From Plectrocnemia conspersa (Eukaryota > Arthropoda > Insecta > Trichoptera > Polycentropodidae), in assembly GCA_009617715.1 (NCBI GenBank), contig VTFK01000435.1, positions 124,001 through 188,000 on the forward strand: DNA of 64,000 nucleotides, read 5' to 3'. The notes beneath the pieces are model-generated. The model saw nothing but the letters and a program-made list of their open reading frames with translations, was not told the DNA's origin and made no database searches. Positions 1 to 11,311 of this stretch are shown in pieces; position 1 is the stretch's first letter; each line of letters begins with the position of its first letter. The position numbers and the translations under genes were made by a program.

Positions 1-544
1 AGCAAGAATATATTTATAAAAAAAAAGTAAAAACCGACCTCAAATAATGAATCTGAACTAAAATACTGTTGTTTGATATGTACCTATATATTAATGTTTT
101 TTTATGTATAAGTTTTATACATATTATACGTTAAATAAGAGGAGCGGAACATTGCCTTTAAAAGCACCCATTTTCACAATAAATATTATTATTCAAAGGG
201 AAAGATAGTAGATTTTTGACGTGACTCCATTTGTGTTAAAATTTATTTGCACATTATTATTGACTTTATTGCTATTTGAACAACTTAAAAATATTAGACA
301 TGAGAGAAAATATACAACGAATATAAATTATGAACAGTAAATTAAGGTATTCGATCTTAATTTTTTAGATCGAATACCTCAAGAAGAAGCAACTTTTTTA
401 TATATTATATTATCGGTAAATTGACAAATAGATTTAATGCAGCAAAATAAATCCATAATACATTTATTTTCATATGATTATTCCTAAAATAATATCTAGT
501 AAAAACAGTCTCGAACCTATCTGGAAAATATTTTTTAAAATATG
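1..544. other. AT-rich gene-free DNA
   Basis: No reading frame, RNA gene or transposon terminus is recognisable. The only structure seen is the hairpin listed separately at 342-382. Confidence 0.6.
342..382. repeat. Short inverted repeat (hairpin)
   Basis: A 16-nt arm at 342-357 is the reverse complement of 367-382 with one mismatch, around a 9-nt AT loop. The stem centre is GGTATTCGATCT. It is too short for a typical microRNA precursor and lacks the T run of a pol III terminator on the expected side. It could be the core of a decayed palindromic element. Confidence 0.6.
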
Positions 545-910
545 TCATTTTAGTAAAATCATATCAGAATACATTTTTACCAGTAGATATATGTTTTTAC
601 CAGTGAAAATATAAATTATCTGATATGTGCTAGTAAAATATATGATTCCAACTTTTCTATATATAGTAATATATATATTTACATACATATCATTATTTAT
701 TTACATCTGATGTATAAATTTTACAGAAAATGTATATTTTTTGGTAAAGTTATATTTTCACTAGCTAAGTAAAAATACATTTTCACCAATAGATACTAGC
801 GAAAATATAATTTAACTAAAATGCGCAAATATGCGGTTTTAAAATGTCTATGAAACTCAATTTCACAGTTGCAAAACGTTCACTTTCTGTTCAAACCCAA
901 ACCTAACCTA
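545..910 (+). repeat. Dispersed repeat family R1, copy a
   Basis: The right part (592-910) matches 61535-62030 in the same orientation and, over its last 100 bp, 22570-22672 in inverted orientation. Shared landmarks are TTACATACATATCATT, AAAATGTCTATGAAACTC and AAACGTTCACTTTCTG. Within copy a, 545-625 resembles the reverse complement of 735-823 (both ends carry CATTTTAGT and CAGTGAAAATATAA-like words). The middle may therefore be a small MITE-like unit with roughly 80-bp terminal inverted repeats, inside a longer repeat. No coding capacity is seen. The superfamily is not recognised. Confidence 0.6.
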
Positions 911-1191
911 ATAAAAATTCTAAAACTAATTATGGTTTAAGAATTTTAATAAAAAAATATGTATTTAATTTGTCGATTCCAACACCTTTTAATTGAATTT
1001 GCTAAAATTATATTTATATGGATACTTATTTGACATACGCTGAAGGCTTGACATTGTAAAAATTTATTATGTTCTTAAACTAATTAAAATTATTACTTTT
1101 ACATTATTTTATTAAATAATGAGTTAGATAAAACAGATGTATGATTTGCATTTACTTACTTTTCATATATTGATTTATTGCATTTTATCCG
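911..1191. other. AT-rich gene-free DNA
   Basis: Nothing recognisable between repeat R1 and the 5'-truncated end of the jockey-type element. Confidence 0.5.
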
Positions 1192-2952
1192 AAAAAAATT
1201 TGGAAATTCGTTAACTCGAAACCCGATGGCCAATCCTTACTGTTATCGACGAGTTGGAACAACATCAAATTAGACGGTTCTCAAAAGATTGCAAATGGAT
1301 TTGCTAGGTATTTTCAAACCGTATACCATAATGATGGGTCACATTTTGATTTTAATTCTAATTACGATGAGACTCATCGTTCATGGTCAACTTTGTTATC
1401 AATCAAAACCTTTAGTTTGGTTGATATGGAATATGGATTTAGCAGACTAAAGTATATTTTTACCTTGGGACCAGATTTTATTCCAGACTACATTCTGAAA
1501 GGATGCAAGTCTGGTATTTTACAGCCTCTAAAATTTATATTTAATTTAATTTTGAGATCCTCTTGTTTTCCGGAATTGTGGAAATGTTCAAAAGTCACTC
1601 TGATTCATGAAAAGGGTCCCAAATCTCAGATTGACAATTACAGGTCAATAGCTTTGATCTCATCACCTGCAAAATTATTTGAAATTGTTTTGCATAAATA
1701 CATTTTTAATCATTGCAGGTGTATGCTTCTCGACCAACAACATAGTTTCCGTAAATATCGATCCACTGTCACTAATCTAATGGTTTTGTCTATGTTTCAA
1801 AATCATTGGACCCTGGTGTACAAGTGGACGTCATATACACAGATTTTGAAAAAGTATTTGATAAAGTTAACCCTGCTTTACTTGTAAAAAAGTTATCTAA
1901 TTTCGGGTTTTCTGAAGATCTTATAAATCTATTCTCAAATTACTTGACCAATAGATATCAATTCGTCAAGTATAATAACTCTTTTTCAGAACGATATAAG
2001 ACCCCTACTGGAGTACCTCAAGAATCTAATTTGGGTCCATTGTTGTTTTTATTGTTTATTAATGACATAGAAACAGCAATAGAGCATTCAGATTTTTTAT
2101 TATATGCAGATGACTTAAAAATTTACAAGAAAATGCATTCGATTTCTGATTCCCTAGACCTACAGGAGGATCTCAACTCTATATGAAAATGGGCTTGCTA
2201 TAACCAATTGCCTTTCAGTGTAAAGAAATGTCTCACAATTTAATTTTCAAGGTCATTAACGCCGGCAAAATATTCATACCATCTAGGCGAATATTTTCTG
2301 GAAACGTTTTCTTCAACTAAGGATTTAGGAGTGACTTTCGAAGAACGTTGGAAATTTAGCCAGCACATTGCAGAGACTCATAGCAAATCTTTAAAAATGC
2401 TCGGTTTTATCTTGAGAAATACGCGTTACTTCAGGAATACTTTAGTATGACGCACTCTTTATGATACTTTAGTCCGCAGCATACTAAAAAACTGGCTTCA
2501 TCATTTGGATCCCAGGCGTAATGAATCAATGTAATGAATTGAAGCTGGAAAAAGTACAACGTAAATTTCTTCGATATTTATACTTGAAGGAATACGGGTA
2601 TTATCCGTTCTTGTTTCCCAGTGCTTTTATTTTGGGAGCCCTGGGATGCGTTTCTTTGTCGACTCGCAGAAGTGTTTATGTAATTAAACACTTCTGGAAA
2701 TTGCTCAACGGCATCTTAGACAATCCTTCAGTGCTCGAGCAGCTTCAAATGTGGGCTCCTGAAGGTGGTTATAGTTCTCGGTTGCGTCCACTATTCTTGC
2801 CTGTAAAGTCTAGAACTAGAGCACTTGCCAACTCTTCTCTGGCTAAGCCTATTCATCTGCTCAATTCTGTCCATAGAAATATTTACATTTTCTCTTGCAC
2901 ATATGGAGTTTTGGTTCAGTTCGTATGGGACAATGCACACATGTTGAGGTGA
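1192..2952 (+). pseudogene. Reverse transcriptase pseudogene of the jockey-type element, copy 1
   Basis: The frame is open from about 1192 with W-K-F-V-N, a typical linker ahead of a jockey-type RT domain. It continues through the GPD..P palm motif and the LIHEKGP...YRSIALIS motif to a stop at 1885-1887. A frameshift near 1806-1815 carries the protein into the next frame, with DFEKVFDKVN (catalytic Asp block A), TGVPQESNLGPLLF (block B) and YADD (block C, catalytic). A TGA at 2184-2186 replaces a Trp codon still present in copy 2. Further stops and shifts follow. From 2521 to 2952 the C-terminal region is open again (KVQRKFLRY..., ending in NAHMLR and TGA). In an intact element this enzyme reverse-transcribes its own RNA at a nicked target. 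This copy cannot encode it. Confidence 0.88.
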
Positions 2953-3093
2953 TTTGTGTCTGTTATTTTATCTTGTTTTTTATGTTTTTACTTATATGCT
3001 TTGAGTGTGTGTGTGTGTAATTATACGTATATGAAATTGTATGTATGCATACTATGTATTTATATGTATTATGATATATTTATACTTTTTACT

Positions 3094-3129
3094 ATCGTGA
3101 CGCATTAGACTTACCTGTCAGGTCACGAT
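3094..3129 (+). other. Conserved 3'-end stem-loop of the jockey-type family
   Basis: ATCGTGAC at 3094-3101 pairs with GTCACGAT at 3122-3129 around a 20-nt loop, just before the AATA tail. The same position in copies 2 (18310-18345) and 3 (18414-18457, minus strand) also folds, and copy 3 has a compensatory pair change. In non-LTR elements, 3' structures of this kind are often what the reverse transcriptase recognises. That role is inferred here. Confidence 0.7.
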
Positions 3130-3164
3130 GGCTATAATTTTAATAAATAAATAAATAAATAAAT

Positions 3165-4830
3165 TCTTAAAAGTAAACAAGAAAATTGCATGAATGAGCT
3201 AGAGTCCAATAATCTTAAGGATCAGGGATTATGATTATGAAATAAAAAAAAAAATACGTGAAAAATACCTCAAAGATAAAAGTTCGTAAAATATACTTTG
3301 AATCAATTTTTTTTCTTTAAATATTTAACTGGTCAATTATTAGTATATCTCTAACTTTCAACGACTCAAATTGTGTATCGGCACGCGAATCACGTTTTCT
3401 AGTCTTGCTACAGTAGATTCTCGCTTGGAAGTGATATGTGCTCTAATAAATGAGCGTATTTTATTCGCTGCAGGTGCACCCGAAGGTTTTTCTATCTCCA
3501 TGTGCTCCAGATCATGGCTATTCGACTCGATTTTAATTCAAATTTATTCACACCTTACTCGCATCGGCGTGAATAACCGATTTGGCGATTCTTTCCAACC
3601 AAACGAATTTCAAGAAATATACATACATAGAGATCTGTTTCAACACTAAGATATTTTATTATATAGCTACGTTTATATGCTAAATTACTACAAAAGTCAT
3701 ACAATGCAAATGGCATAAAAAATTTGAATTTAAAATTATTCGTATAAACAATATAATACATAATTATAAAAAATGAATGTCTCAAATATCCATTTATTAT
3801 TTGTTATACGCACTGTTGACGCCCGTTATGTTTCAGACGTAAATTTATAACGATAAATAAATAAATAAAAATCAAATTTAAGTCTTTTTTATTGTTGATA
3901 CTTGGAAAATCATGTCTTAAAAATATATTTAATGAATAATTATATTTCTTATCGTCTCAAAGGGACGCATTGTTTACTTGTAATAATTTCATTTTATTTT
4001 ATTTTCCAGGTAAGCACGGCCAAAGAAAATACGCGACTTCTCTCCCTATAATGTTCTGTGTGAGTATTGGGCGTTATGCTTTGTGATTTGCTTTTATGAC
4101 CTTTATGTGTTTTTTATTATGAAATTATAATACAAAAAAAACACGCATGAAATGCTCTTGTTGTATTCGATTAAATTACATTTTTTTTAGACGATAATTA
4201 CGATTTATTCTAGGCTTTGCCAATTGCATTCGTATTTTTTTATAATTAGTTCCGTGACCGTAATGATTGGTAGTGTAACGGTATAAGGACTTTCACTTGT
4301 GATGTAACAATATTTATCGAGTGTTTGTTACTATTCAAATTTATTTAATATGCAGTCTTAGTTATTAGACGAAAAATATTATCTAAGGATAAAAATGTAT
4401 AATTTCATTTTTTAGTATATATTGGTAATAATATGTTTTATTATGACTTTGTGCGAATTATTAAAAAAAGCAATCTATATTTCAGCTAAAACACTCCTTT
4501 CAAAATATCATTGAAATGGCATATGAATTTAACATTGTACGAATCAATGGACAAGCTCATAAAGTTTGTCAAAAATATTATTTAAAAAGTGGAATGCTGA
4601 ATCTATATAATGAGAGACTCTTAGATTATTTATTAATATATATATAAATATATATATAACAACCAATTAGTATATGCATTTTTTCCAATAAAGCTAATTA
4701 AAAGATCATTTGAAATTAAAAAAAATAACCAAATGAAGATCGTTATTTATTGAATGGATAAAATATCGAAACTTATATATTCAAGGAACTTGTCTCAAGG
4801 TCTTTATCTCATCCATCTTATTCTCTAGAC
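3165..4830. other. Gene-free DNA
   Basis: No gene is recognised. An open stretch at 3371-3649 lacks a good start and any familiar motif, and is treated as chance. Runs of A and short TA tracts (for example 4636-4660) occur. Nothing else stands out. Confidence 0.5.
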
Positions 4831-4865
4831 CAGTGGCTTCCAACCTTTTTAGGTGACGGTACCTA
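4831..4865 (+). mobile_element. Possible hAT left terminus
   Basis: The sequence starts CAGTGGCTTCCAACC followed by TTTTTAGGTGACGG, very like the CAGTGGTTCTCAACC... ends of many hAT elements. The preceding 8 bp, CTCTAGAC, fit the usual hAT target pattern (nTnnnnAn). I did not find the matching right end, which could lie beyond the Tigger insertion at 5041-6795 or be lost. Confidence 0.4.
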
Positions 4866-5040
4866 AAAACCAAATATGGAAATTTCAAGACACCCTATTC
4901 TTATATTTATAATTTAATAGTACATCTTTATATAACAAATATTTCATTGTAAATCTGTATGTACAAAATTGGTATTAAATTGTGAAAAAATTTTAAATAA
5001 AACACAAAAAAAAAAATTATTGCCAAGAAAGATATTAATA

Positions 5041-6795
5041 CACCCATACCTCGCTTTACGGCCTAGATACGTTCCACGAAACTTGGCCGCAAAGCGATAA
5101 GCCGTATAACGAATCAATTATTCTAATACAAATTCACACAAATTCAATGGGATCGGTTCCAAATTTGTTAAATATGTAACATGGCTTATCATTTAAAATG
5201 CATTTTATCTTTTTATTTCATTTAAATCAAAAATACATACATAACAAGTACATACATTTGTACATAAAATAATAACAGACTCCAAAAACCAACAATAATC
5301 CATAAACAAAATTGAAACAACTTCATGTTACATAAAAAATGTGTATGAATACATACATAATTTTTTTTAAAATGGCTTTAATCTGAAGACGATGAAGAAA
5401 TGGTAACCTGCAGATCACTGTCGTTCTCATTTTTTGCTGGTAAGGATGGGCCTGGCTTAAAAAAATTGTCCAACGTTGTTTGTCTTGCCTTTTTGTCTCT
5501 TTCGTTCTTCAGTGATTAATAACAGCTAATGGCTGAGTTAATTCCTCGAGAAACTTTAGCGCTACGTTCGAAGTCAGGATCGTTTTTAAGAAAGATGTTT
5601 ATTCCTTGTTCGAAATAGGAAAAAGCTTTTGACAATTTTTTTGATGTTAGCTGTTTGAATACAACAGACTCTGTCTCTTCATCAAATGCCGGTTCTGCTT
5701 GCAACTGAATGAGTTCCTTATATGAAAAGGGTTCCCTATCAGCTTCAAGTAGATCAAGCACATCACGTTCGTTCAAACCTTCAAAGCCGAGATCATGTGC
5801 TAGATCCAACATGTTTTGCCTAATTTCAGGAAGGCAATTAAGTTCTGCACCAGTACTTTTTACACATTCTGGCCATATTTTTTCCAAACATGGTTCATTG
5901 TTGTTAATTTTAATTCCTTTCATGATTCACTGATGCTGTCAACAGCATCCTTGATGTTATAGTTTTTCCAAAATGTTTAAATTGAAGATTTACCATCGAT
6001 TTCCCTTATAAGTTGTCGGAAAGTTCTGCGTAGGTAATATGCCTTAAAAGTGGCTATTGCACCCTGATCCGTTGGTTGGATCAGAGCTGTTGTATTTTTC
6101 GGAAGGTACTCAATCATGACATCTTCAGATATTTCGGATAAATTAGTAGGATGCCCTGGTGCATTATCCAAAATCAGCAAAGCCTTAAGTTATTATCTCG
6201 CAAATATTTTTTCACTTCTGTACAAAAGCGATTTTTGAACCAATCCTTAAAAGTAGGTTTAGTCATCCAAGCTTTCTTGTTGAATCTTCATATGACGGGT
6301 AATTGATTTTTATTTAGTCCTTTAAGAGGCCTTGGATTTTTGGACAAATATATTAAAAGTAGTTTTAGCTTAAAATTACCCGCGGCATTTGCACCAAGTA
6401 GTAAAGTTAATCGTTTTTTAGACACCTTATAACCTGACGCAGATTTTTCGGTTTTTGAAATGTACGTGCGATCAGGCATTCGCTTTCAATAAAGCCCTGT
6501 TTCGTCTACGTTAAACACTTGTTCAGGTTTATGACCACCTCTTTCAATAATTCCCTTTAAAATGTTGGGATATTCCTTAGATGCGGCCTCATCGGCGCTA
6601 GCTGCTTCACCTATAATTTTAAAATTATGCAAATTAAATCTATCATAAATTTTTTTAATAAATCGACATCGAAAAAAGATGTTTTGCCGTTATAGCGAAA
6701 CATTTTAGGCCGTAAATCGTAAACGTGCCTTAATTGAAGAGGGCCGTTATAGCGAAAGGCCGTATAAAGAGCGGCCGTTTAGCGAGGTATGGGTG
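5041..6795 (-). mobile_element. Tigger/pogo (Tc1/mariner superfamily) DNA transposon, 1755 bp
   Basis: Ends are terminal inverted repeats of about 22 bp with 2 mismatches, beginning CACCCATACCTCGCT at 5041 and its reverse complement ending at 6795. The flanking TA dinucleotides (5039-5040 and 6796-6797) are the expected TA target duplication. Subterminal GGCCGTTATAGCGAA-like motifs repeat near both ends, for example around 6686, 6743 and 6756, and are probable transposase-binding sites. The transposase gene inside runs on the minus strand and is decayed. The N-terminal DNA-binding (CENP-B-like helix-turn-helix) part is absent because coding homology starts about 130 bp from the right end, so the copy carries an internal deletion as well as point damage. 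Confidence 0.93.
5516..6663 (-). pseudogene. Tigger-type DDD transposase pseudogene
   Basis: Read on the minus strand, the catalytic domain is recognisable almost throughout. The first Asp lies in VFNVDETGLY (about 6500), the second in LILDNAPGHP (about 6165) and the third in PTDQGAIATFKAYYLRR (about 6070). The C-terminal part continues to a stop at 5516. Damage: TGA replaces Trp right after GLY and again after NQLPVI, a frameshift lies just before LILDNAPG, a TAA sits near 5977, and another shift falls near 5923. The family moves DNA by cut-and-paste at TA sites in the nucleus. This copy lacks the helix-turn-helix region and cannot make an active enzyme. Repeated Trp to TGA changes are what CpG or C-to-T decay of TGG would leave. 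Confidence 0.9.
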
Positions 6796-6797
6796 TA

Positions 6798-9599
6798 CTA
6801 CTAGTCTGCAAAAAAAAAAAATTTTTTTTATGGAAGTATATTTCGAATATACATAATACATACTTTTTTCGTGCATTCCATTTTTTATAATTGGTTATCT
6901 TACCATTAATAATATATTTATAATTAATAAAATCAGATTTTTTTTGTAAAAATAATTTTAAACAAATATTTACATATTTATTTTTTTAAATATACAAAAT
7001 ATTTTAAGGTGTTTTTCTTGAAGGTTTTTTAGCTTAACTGCGCTACATTTTAAAATATAGTGAGACAAACTTTTTTCTCTTCTAGTGGTTTATCAATAAT
7101 GTTGTTATTTCTCCGTATTTGGTCTATTGTTGAGTGTATAAAGCCAAACTGGTGTTCTTTTTCTAAGTTTTTTGTTCTTTTTTACATGTTTCGCAAACAC
7201 TGACTCTGACCTAATAGGCAATATTGCTATGGGCTTATACTTACATAATATTGGTAGTTTTTCTATTTTCAGTAAAACTCTATTAAATCGGCCAACTTAA
7301 AAACCAAAAGCGTAGCTCAAATACTTTTTAGTAACGGTGTCACAAATAACACGTGAGTGAAAAAATATGTGAATCGCAATGAATTGGTATTCAACTTTTA
7401 CAATAATTTCATATTACATGCATGAAAAATTAGACTAAATTTTCCTTTTTCTCCATAGTATTATTGTGCGCGATAAACTTATATGTGTAGCATAAACATG
7501 TATAATGTTCAATATAGGCTTCACAATATACGTAACTTTGCCATTTGCGTTATCGAGTTTTGTATTTCGCCTTCGTTTCTATATATTATAAATTACGCTA
7601 ATGAATATATGTGTGCGGTTATCTCTCTCGGGAAAGAAGAAATTTACAAAGAGAGAGTGAGAGGGAGAAGAAAATGGCGCTCTTTGAATATAGAGTCTAA
7701 ATTTTGTAAATTTTATTCCCGAGTGGGATGTGATTTTTGACCCTTGTTCGCAATTTACGAAAACTATAGGGCCGCAACGACGTAACTTAATTTATAAAGG
7801 GCAACTTAATTGGCTAATGTGAGTTAACCTACGTGTACTTCTATATGACATTAAAGACGGGCAGATAGGAACTGGGCTCGATGGAATTTTATCTAAAATC
7901 AAATACAAGTTGTAGAGCAATTTAGGGTATGTTAATAACTACCTTGATTTATTTTTGCTTAATAAAAATTATAAGATACGCTTTGATAATAATCTAAAAA
8001 TAGTATTTATATGATTTTAATATGTTAAAAACTAGTCATTTAGATCATTACTGTTTTAAATTACTCTACCGTCCCTACATACCTGATTTTAAAACATAAT
8101 TAAAGGTTAAACTATTGGCATATATAAAAAATTCTGCACTACTCATTTACTCACAGGAGCAATCAGGCATGTACCGTATACTACAGATATACATAATGAT
8201 ACAATAAACTGATTATTATAAAAGTAAAGTTGTTGTTTAATATATTACTTAATCTTTCCAGTTTCTAGAATATCTCTTGAAGTACTTAATTTTTAAGTGT
8301 TTATATTTTGTTTAATTTCACACTTTATTTTTTAGCAATTTTTGAAGTAATACAGTTTTTTTGAATAAGAAACAAACCACTCTATTATTACCACAGTGTA
8401 AGTTATTTAGATCGACTTTTTTTTAATGGTCAAGTTCGATGCTGTTCCATTAGTCCAGCGCATCTTCTAAATCCAATTCCACAAATTATCTAAATATATC
8501 ACAATCATGCTACCAAACGGTTCAATTCGAGATAATTTGCCTTAGTCAACTATCTACTCCGAATAACGTGCATTAGCACTCGGTAGTCCCACCAGAACAC
8601 ACAGCCATTTAGAACTCCGACTCGTGCTCGCTCTTTCGACGGTCGAACATTTGCAATTTAGATTCAGTGACTTGTTTTTTGACCCACGCCACGTAGATAT
8701 GTACGTTTCAATGCACGTGTTTACGTCTGTCACGTGACGCACGTATCATGGGTTTTAGCACAAAGGAAAAATTACTCCTATTCTTGGTCATCGGGGTGTG
8801 TCGATTCGGTGCTCTGCGTGCTGCTCTCTGTGGCTTTGTGCTTATTTTTAAAATGCATAAATCCACCCTCGGAAATTTACACATAAGGGTGACTTTTATG
8901 TTTCGTATTTTTAAACCATTTATACAGAACTGTAGAACCGACGTCAAATTTTGAGTGAATCAGAATGGAAGTCGGAAAAAATGTAGCTAACTTCGACTAT
9001 ATTTTTCATATATATATACCGGTATTGACTTATTGCAAATAACAAAATTTTTATTGTACAGTTACCAGGTAAAACAATTTTATTTTAAATTGTGCTGTGT
9101 ATTACTTTTAAATGGTAAAATATTATTTTATTGTAAAATAAAACATAAAAGAATAACGCTTTTCAATTTATTTTCAACTCTTTTACACTTAATTTATTTT
9201 TACTTTATACTAAATCATGATGCTTTACTAATTATTTATTTCAAAAACAAGCTTACAAAAGGGTGTAGGTAAAAATTAGGGAATATTTAAATAAATATTA
9301 GCAATCATAAAAAACTTATTAAAGTTGTTAGGTGGCTTACAAGTTTATTGCACTTAAAAAAATAATATTGATCAAAAGATAAGGTAAATCACAAGAGTTT
9401 CAGAGTTTTTCTGTATAAATTTTAGAATTTAAAAAAAAAGTTAAATCAAGTCTTTTATTTTCGTCAACTTGTTTAACCAATTTTTGTCTATTTCTTTGCT
9501 TTTTTTCTAAACCATTCTACAGATTTGAAATAAACTGAACTGGTTTTAAAACGACGAAAAACTTAGAAATATTTTTTTTTAAGCATTTACATATTTAAT
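6798..9599. other. Gene-free DNA with one GC-richer stretch
   Basis: Mostly AT-rich. A purine-rich tract lies at 7625-7675. From about 8560 to 8960 the base composition is visibly less AT-rich, with several ACGTG words, and both strands are open for 60-80 codons, but no protein motif is recognised. The minus strand around 7150-7250 has a short coding-like run that could be a relic of the putative hAT element starting at 4831. Confidence 0.45.
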
Positions 9600-9840
9600 G
9601 CCGTTTTAAGAGCTGGTGGTTGTATTATTGTCGACTTTCATGTCTGTGTAGCAGCTGGGATTTGTTGTTATATGTTCTCGTGATTCTCTCTGGATGATCC
9701 ATTAGTGTCACTTGTGTCGATGCAGTTTCAGTTATATGCTTTATAATGGTGGTTCAAGACGGTTCTAATGAATCGCAGATGAGGATGTTTGCCAGTCAAT
9801 TGTATTGCTTCTCAGACTAACCTCTAAACCAAAGATTTAT
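9600..9840 (+). repeat. Dispersed repeat family R3, copy 1
   Basis: Shares words and spacing with 20400-20720 (TTGTCGACT, TGTCGATGCAGTT, TGCTTTATAATG) and with 26158-26450 (CGTGAT..T.TCTGGA, AATCRCAGATG.G.ATGTT). All three copies face the same way and are heavily diverged. No coding frame or terminal structure is seen, so the class (SINE, solo LTR or non-autonomous DNA element) is open. Confidence 0.45.
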
Positions 9841-10190
9841 AAGATAACATTATTGTACGGAGGTAGAATGTATTGTTAAGCGCGCGTCCTTTCCAAACAA
9901 AATGTATTTTTTTTGGCGGAACTAATGCGTGATTATTGCTTTAAAAAATTTGTGGTCTTTTTTTATTGTTATGGGAAACACTATGTGTGGCTCGACTTTC
10001 GTGTCGAGTTAATCTCTCTTTTAGTTTGTTCTAAATGTTCATCAGAATGATATTTAAATAATATTAATTTGTGCGGATGGTTAAAACCCTTTACACGCTG
10101 CGTGAACCATGCGAAATACTAACCTTTTCAGTATCTTGATGGTGATTTCTTAATTTTTTTCATGGTTTTATCGGTAGTTGATGTGCTAAG

Positions 10191-11303
10191 TAGAGTCTCC
10201 AATTCGAGTAATCGAGTACTTGATACTCGAGTATTTTTGTCTATTTTTCAAGTACTTGATAATCGAGTATTTTGAAAATTACTCGATTAATACTCGAAAT
10301 TGAAAAATGTTGAAATATTTCAGAAACAAAAATAATTTAACTTGGTCCGGTAAAGGTTAACGTCTTGCTTTTATTTAGCGTTTATGCCCGAAGTCCCGAG
10401 TTAGAGTGGTTACTATCAGGTATAATTTTTTCATAGTTCCATAGTTGCATAGTTCCGGTCGTCGGCTATGTTAGTGGGTTCGACGGAGAAATTTCTTTTG
10501 TGTTTTCTGTTCGACAGTCCCGACTTATCTTATTTTTATGGCAATGAACAATATGAAATATCAACAAAAAAAAAGTTTAGGTTTTATGACTATGCAGTTG
10601 TAGCGTAAAGTGTTGTAAATTGTTTATACTGATCCCTTAGCTTATAATATAAATCAAAACAATTGTGTGTTTTAAAGGCATTTAAAGTAAAGTCAGTTCT
10701 TTGCGAACCGTTTAGCTCTAGAGTGAAAGGGATTCACCCAAATACATCTTCGAAGGATATAGATTTAAATTCTTCGCATTAATCAGAAGGAGTAGAATAT
10801 TGTATATTGTTAAGAAAAAAAATCTATTCAAGAAGAATTACAAAATGCTATTTTGTCAATAGTCGAAGGAAATAAGAGAAAGCAGAGAAGGGAATGAAAG
10901 AAGAGAACATAAAAAGAGAGTTCAAAAAATTTTATATCTATAAAAAGCGAACAGATATAAATTAGAAGCCTTATCCAACGCGTTAATGACAATAAGTCCA
11001 ACATCAACAGCAACGGAAAGGGTTTATTCCATAACGGGAATATTAAAACCAAAGGTTAGCAGTAATATTAAATTCGAGACACTTTTGCATTATTGTTTTA
11101 AAAGTATGTTCGTGAAGTTAAAATAATTGTAAAAAAATGAACATACTAAGTATTTTATTTATTTATTTATATGTGCACGAATTTGAATAATAGCTATTTT
11201 GGTACATTTTGTAAATACTCGAAAGTACTCGAGTACTCGAGTATTTTAAAAGTTTAATATTCGATACTCGAGTAGTTGATGGTTCGAGTAATTGGAGACT
11301 CTA
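10191..11303 (+). mobile_element. hAT-superfamily DNA transposon (hAT-1), 1113 bp
   Basis: Perfect 8-bp direct repeats GTGCTAAG flank the element at 10183-10190 and 11304-11311. The ends are inverted repeats starting TAGAGTCTCCAATT at 10191 and on the opposite strand from 11303. Inside each end lie arrays of the palindromic word CTCGAG and of CGAGTA (10205-10290 and 11215-11290), likely transposase-binding sites. An 8-bp target duplication together with the coding remnant at 10944-11126 identifies a hAT element. It is deleted internally, since hAT transposases are normally 500-700 residues. Confidence 0.93.
10944..11126 (+). pseudogene. hAT transposase C-terminal (dimerisation) fragment
   Basis: About 60 codons, ending in TAA at 11124-11126, contain SPTSTATERVYSITG, the diagnostic motif of the hAT C-terminal dimerisation region (usually P.S...ER.FS..G). 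The segment L..L.NALMTI precedes it. An in-frame stop at 10941 and broken frames upstream show that the rest of the transposase is degraded or deleted. A purine-rich block at 10865-10920 lies just upstream. Confidence 0.88.
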
Positions 11304-11311
11304 GTGCTAAG

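Larger units (their letters stand above)
1192..3164 (+). mobile_element. Jockey-superfamily non-LTR retrotransposon, 5'-truncated (copy 1)
   Basis: The insert begins in the segment just upstream of the reverse transcriptase domain and runs to a 3' tail of AATA units (3139-3164). It is therefore the usual 5'-truncated product of target-primed reverse transcription. The body is a broken reverse transcriptase frame, listed separately, followed by a 3' UTR with a stem-loop at 3094-3129. Copy 2 at 17148-18375 is a close relative and copy 3 at 18379-18895 a more distant one. No convincing target-site duplication was found. The clade within the jockey superfamily (jockey, CR1, Kiri and similar) cannot be settled by eye. 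Confidence 0.88.

Noticed and set aside
3371..3649. A 92-codon open stretch
   Set aside because: It lacks a proper ATG at the start, shows no motif and has no conserved neighbour; treated as chance.
8748..8954. 68-codon frame from an ATG with a hydrophobic start
   Set aside because: The opposite strand is equally open, no motif or homologue is recognised, and the region is merely less AT-rich.
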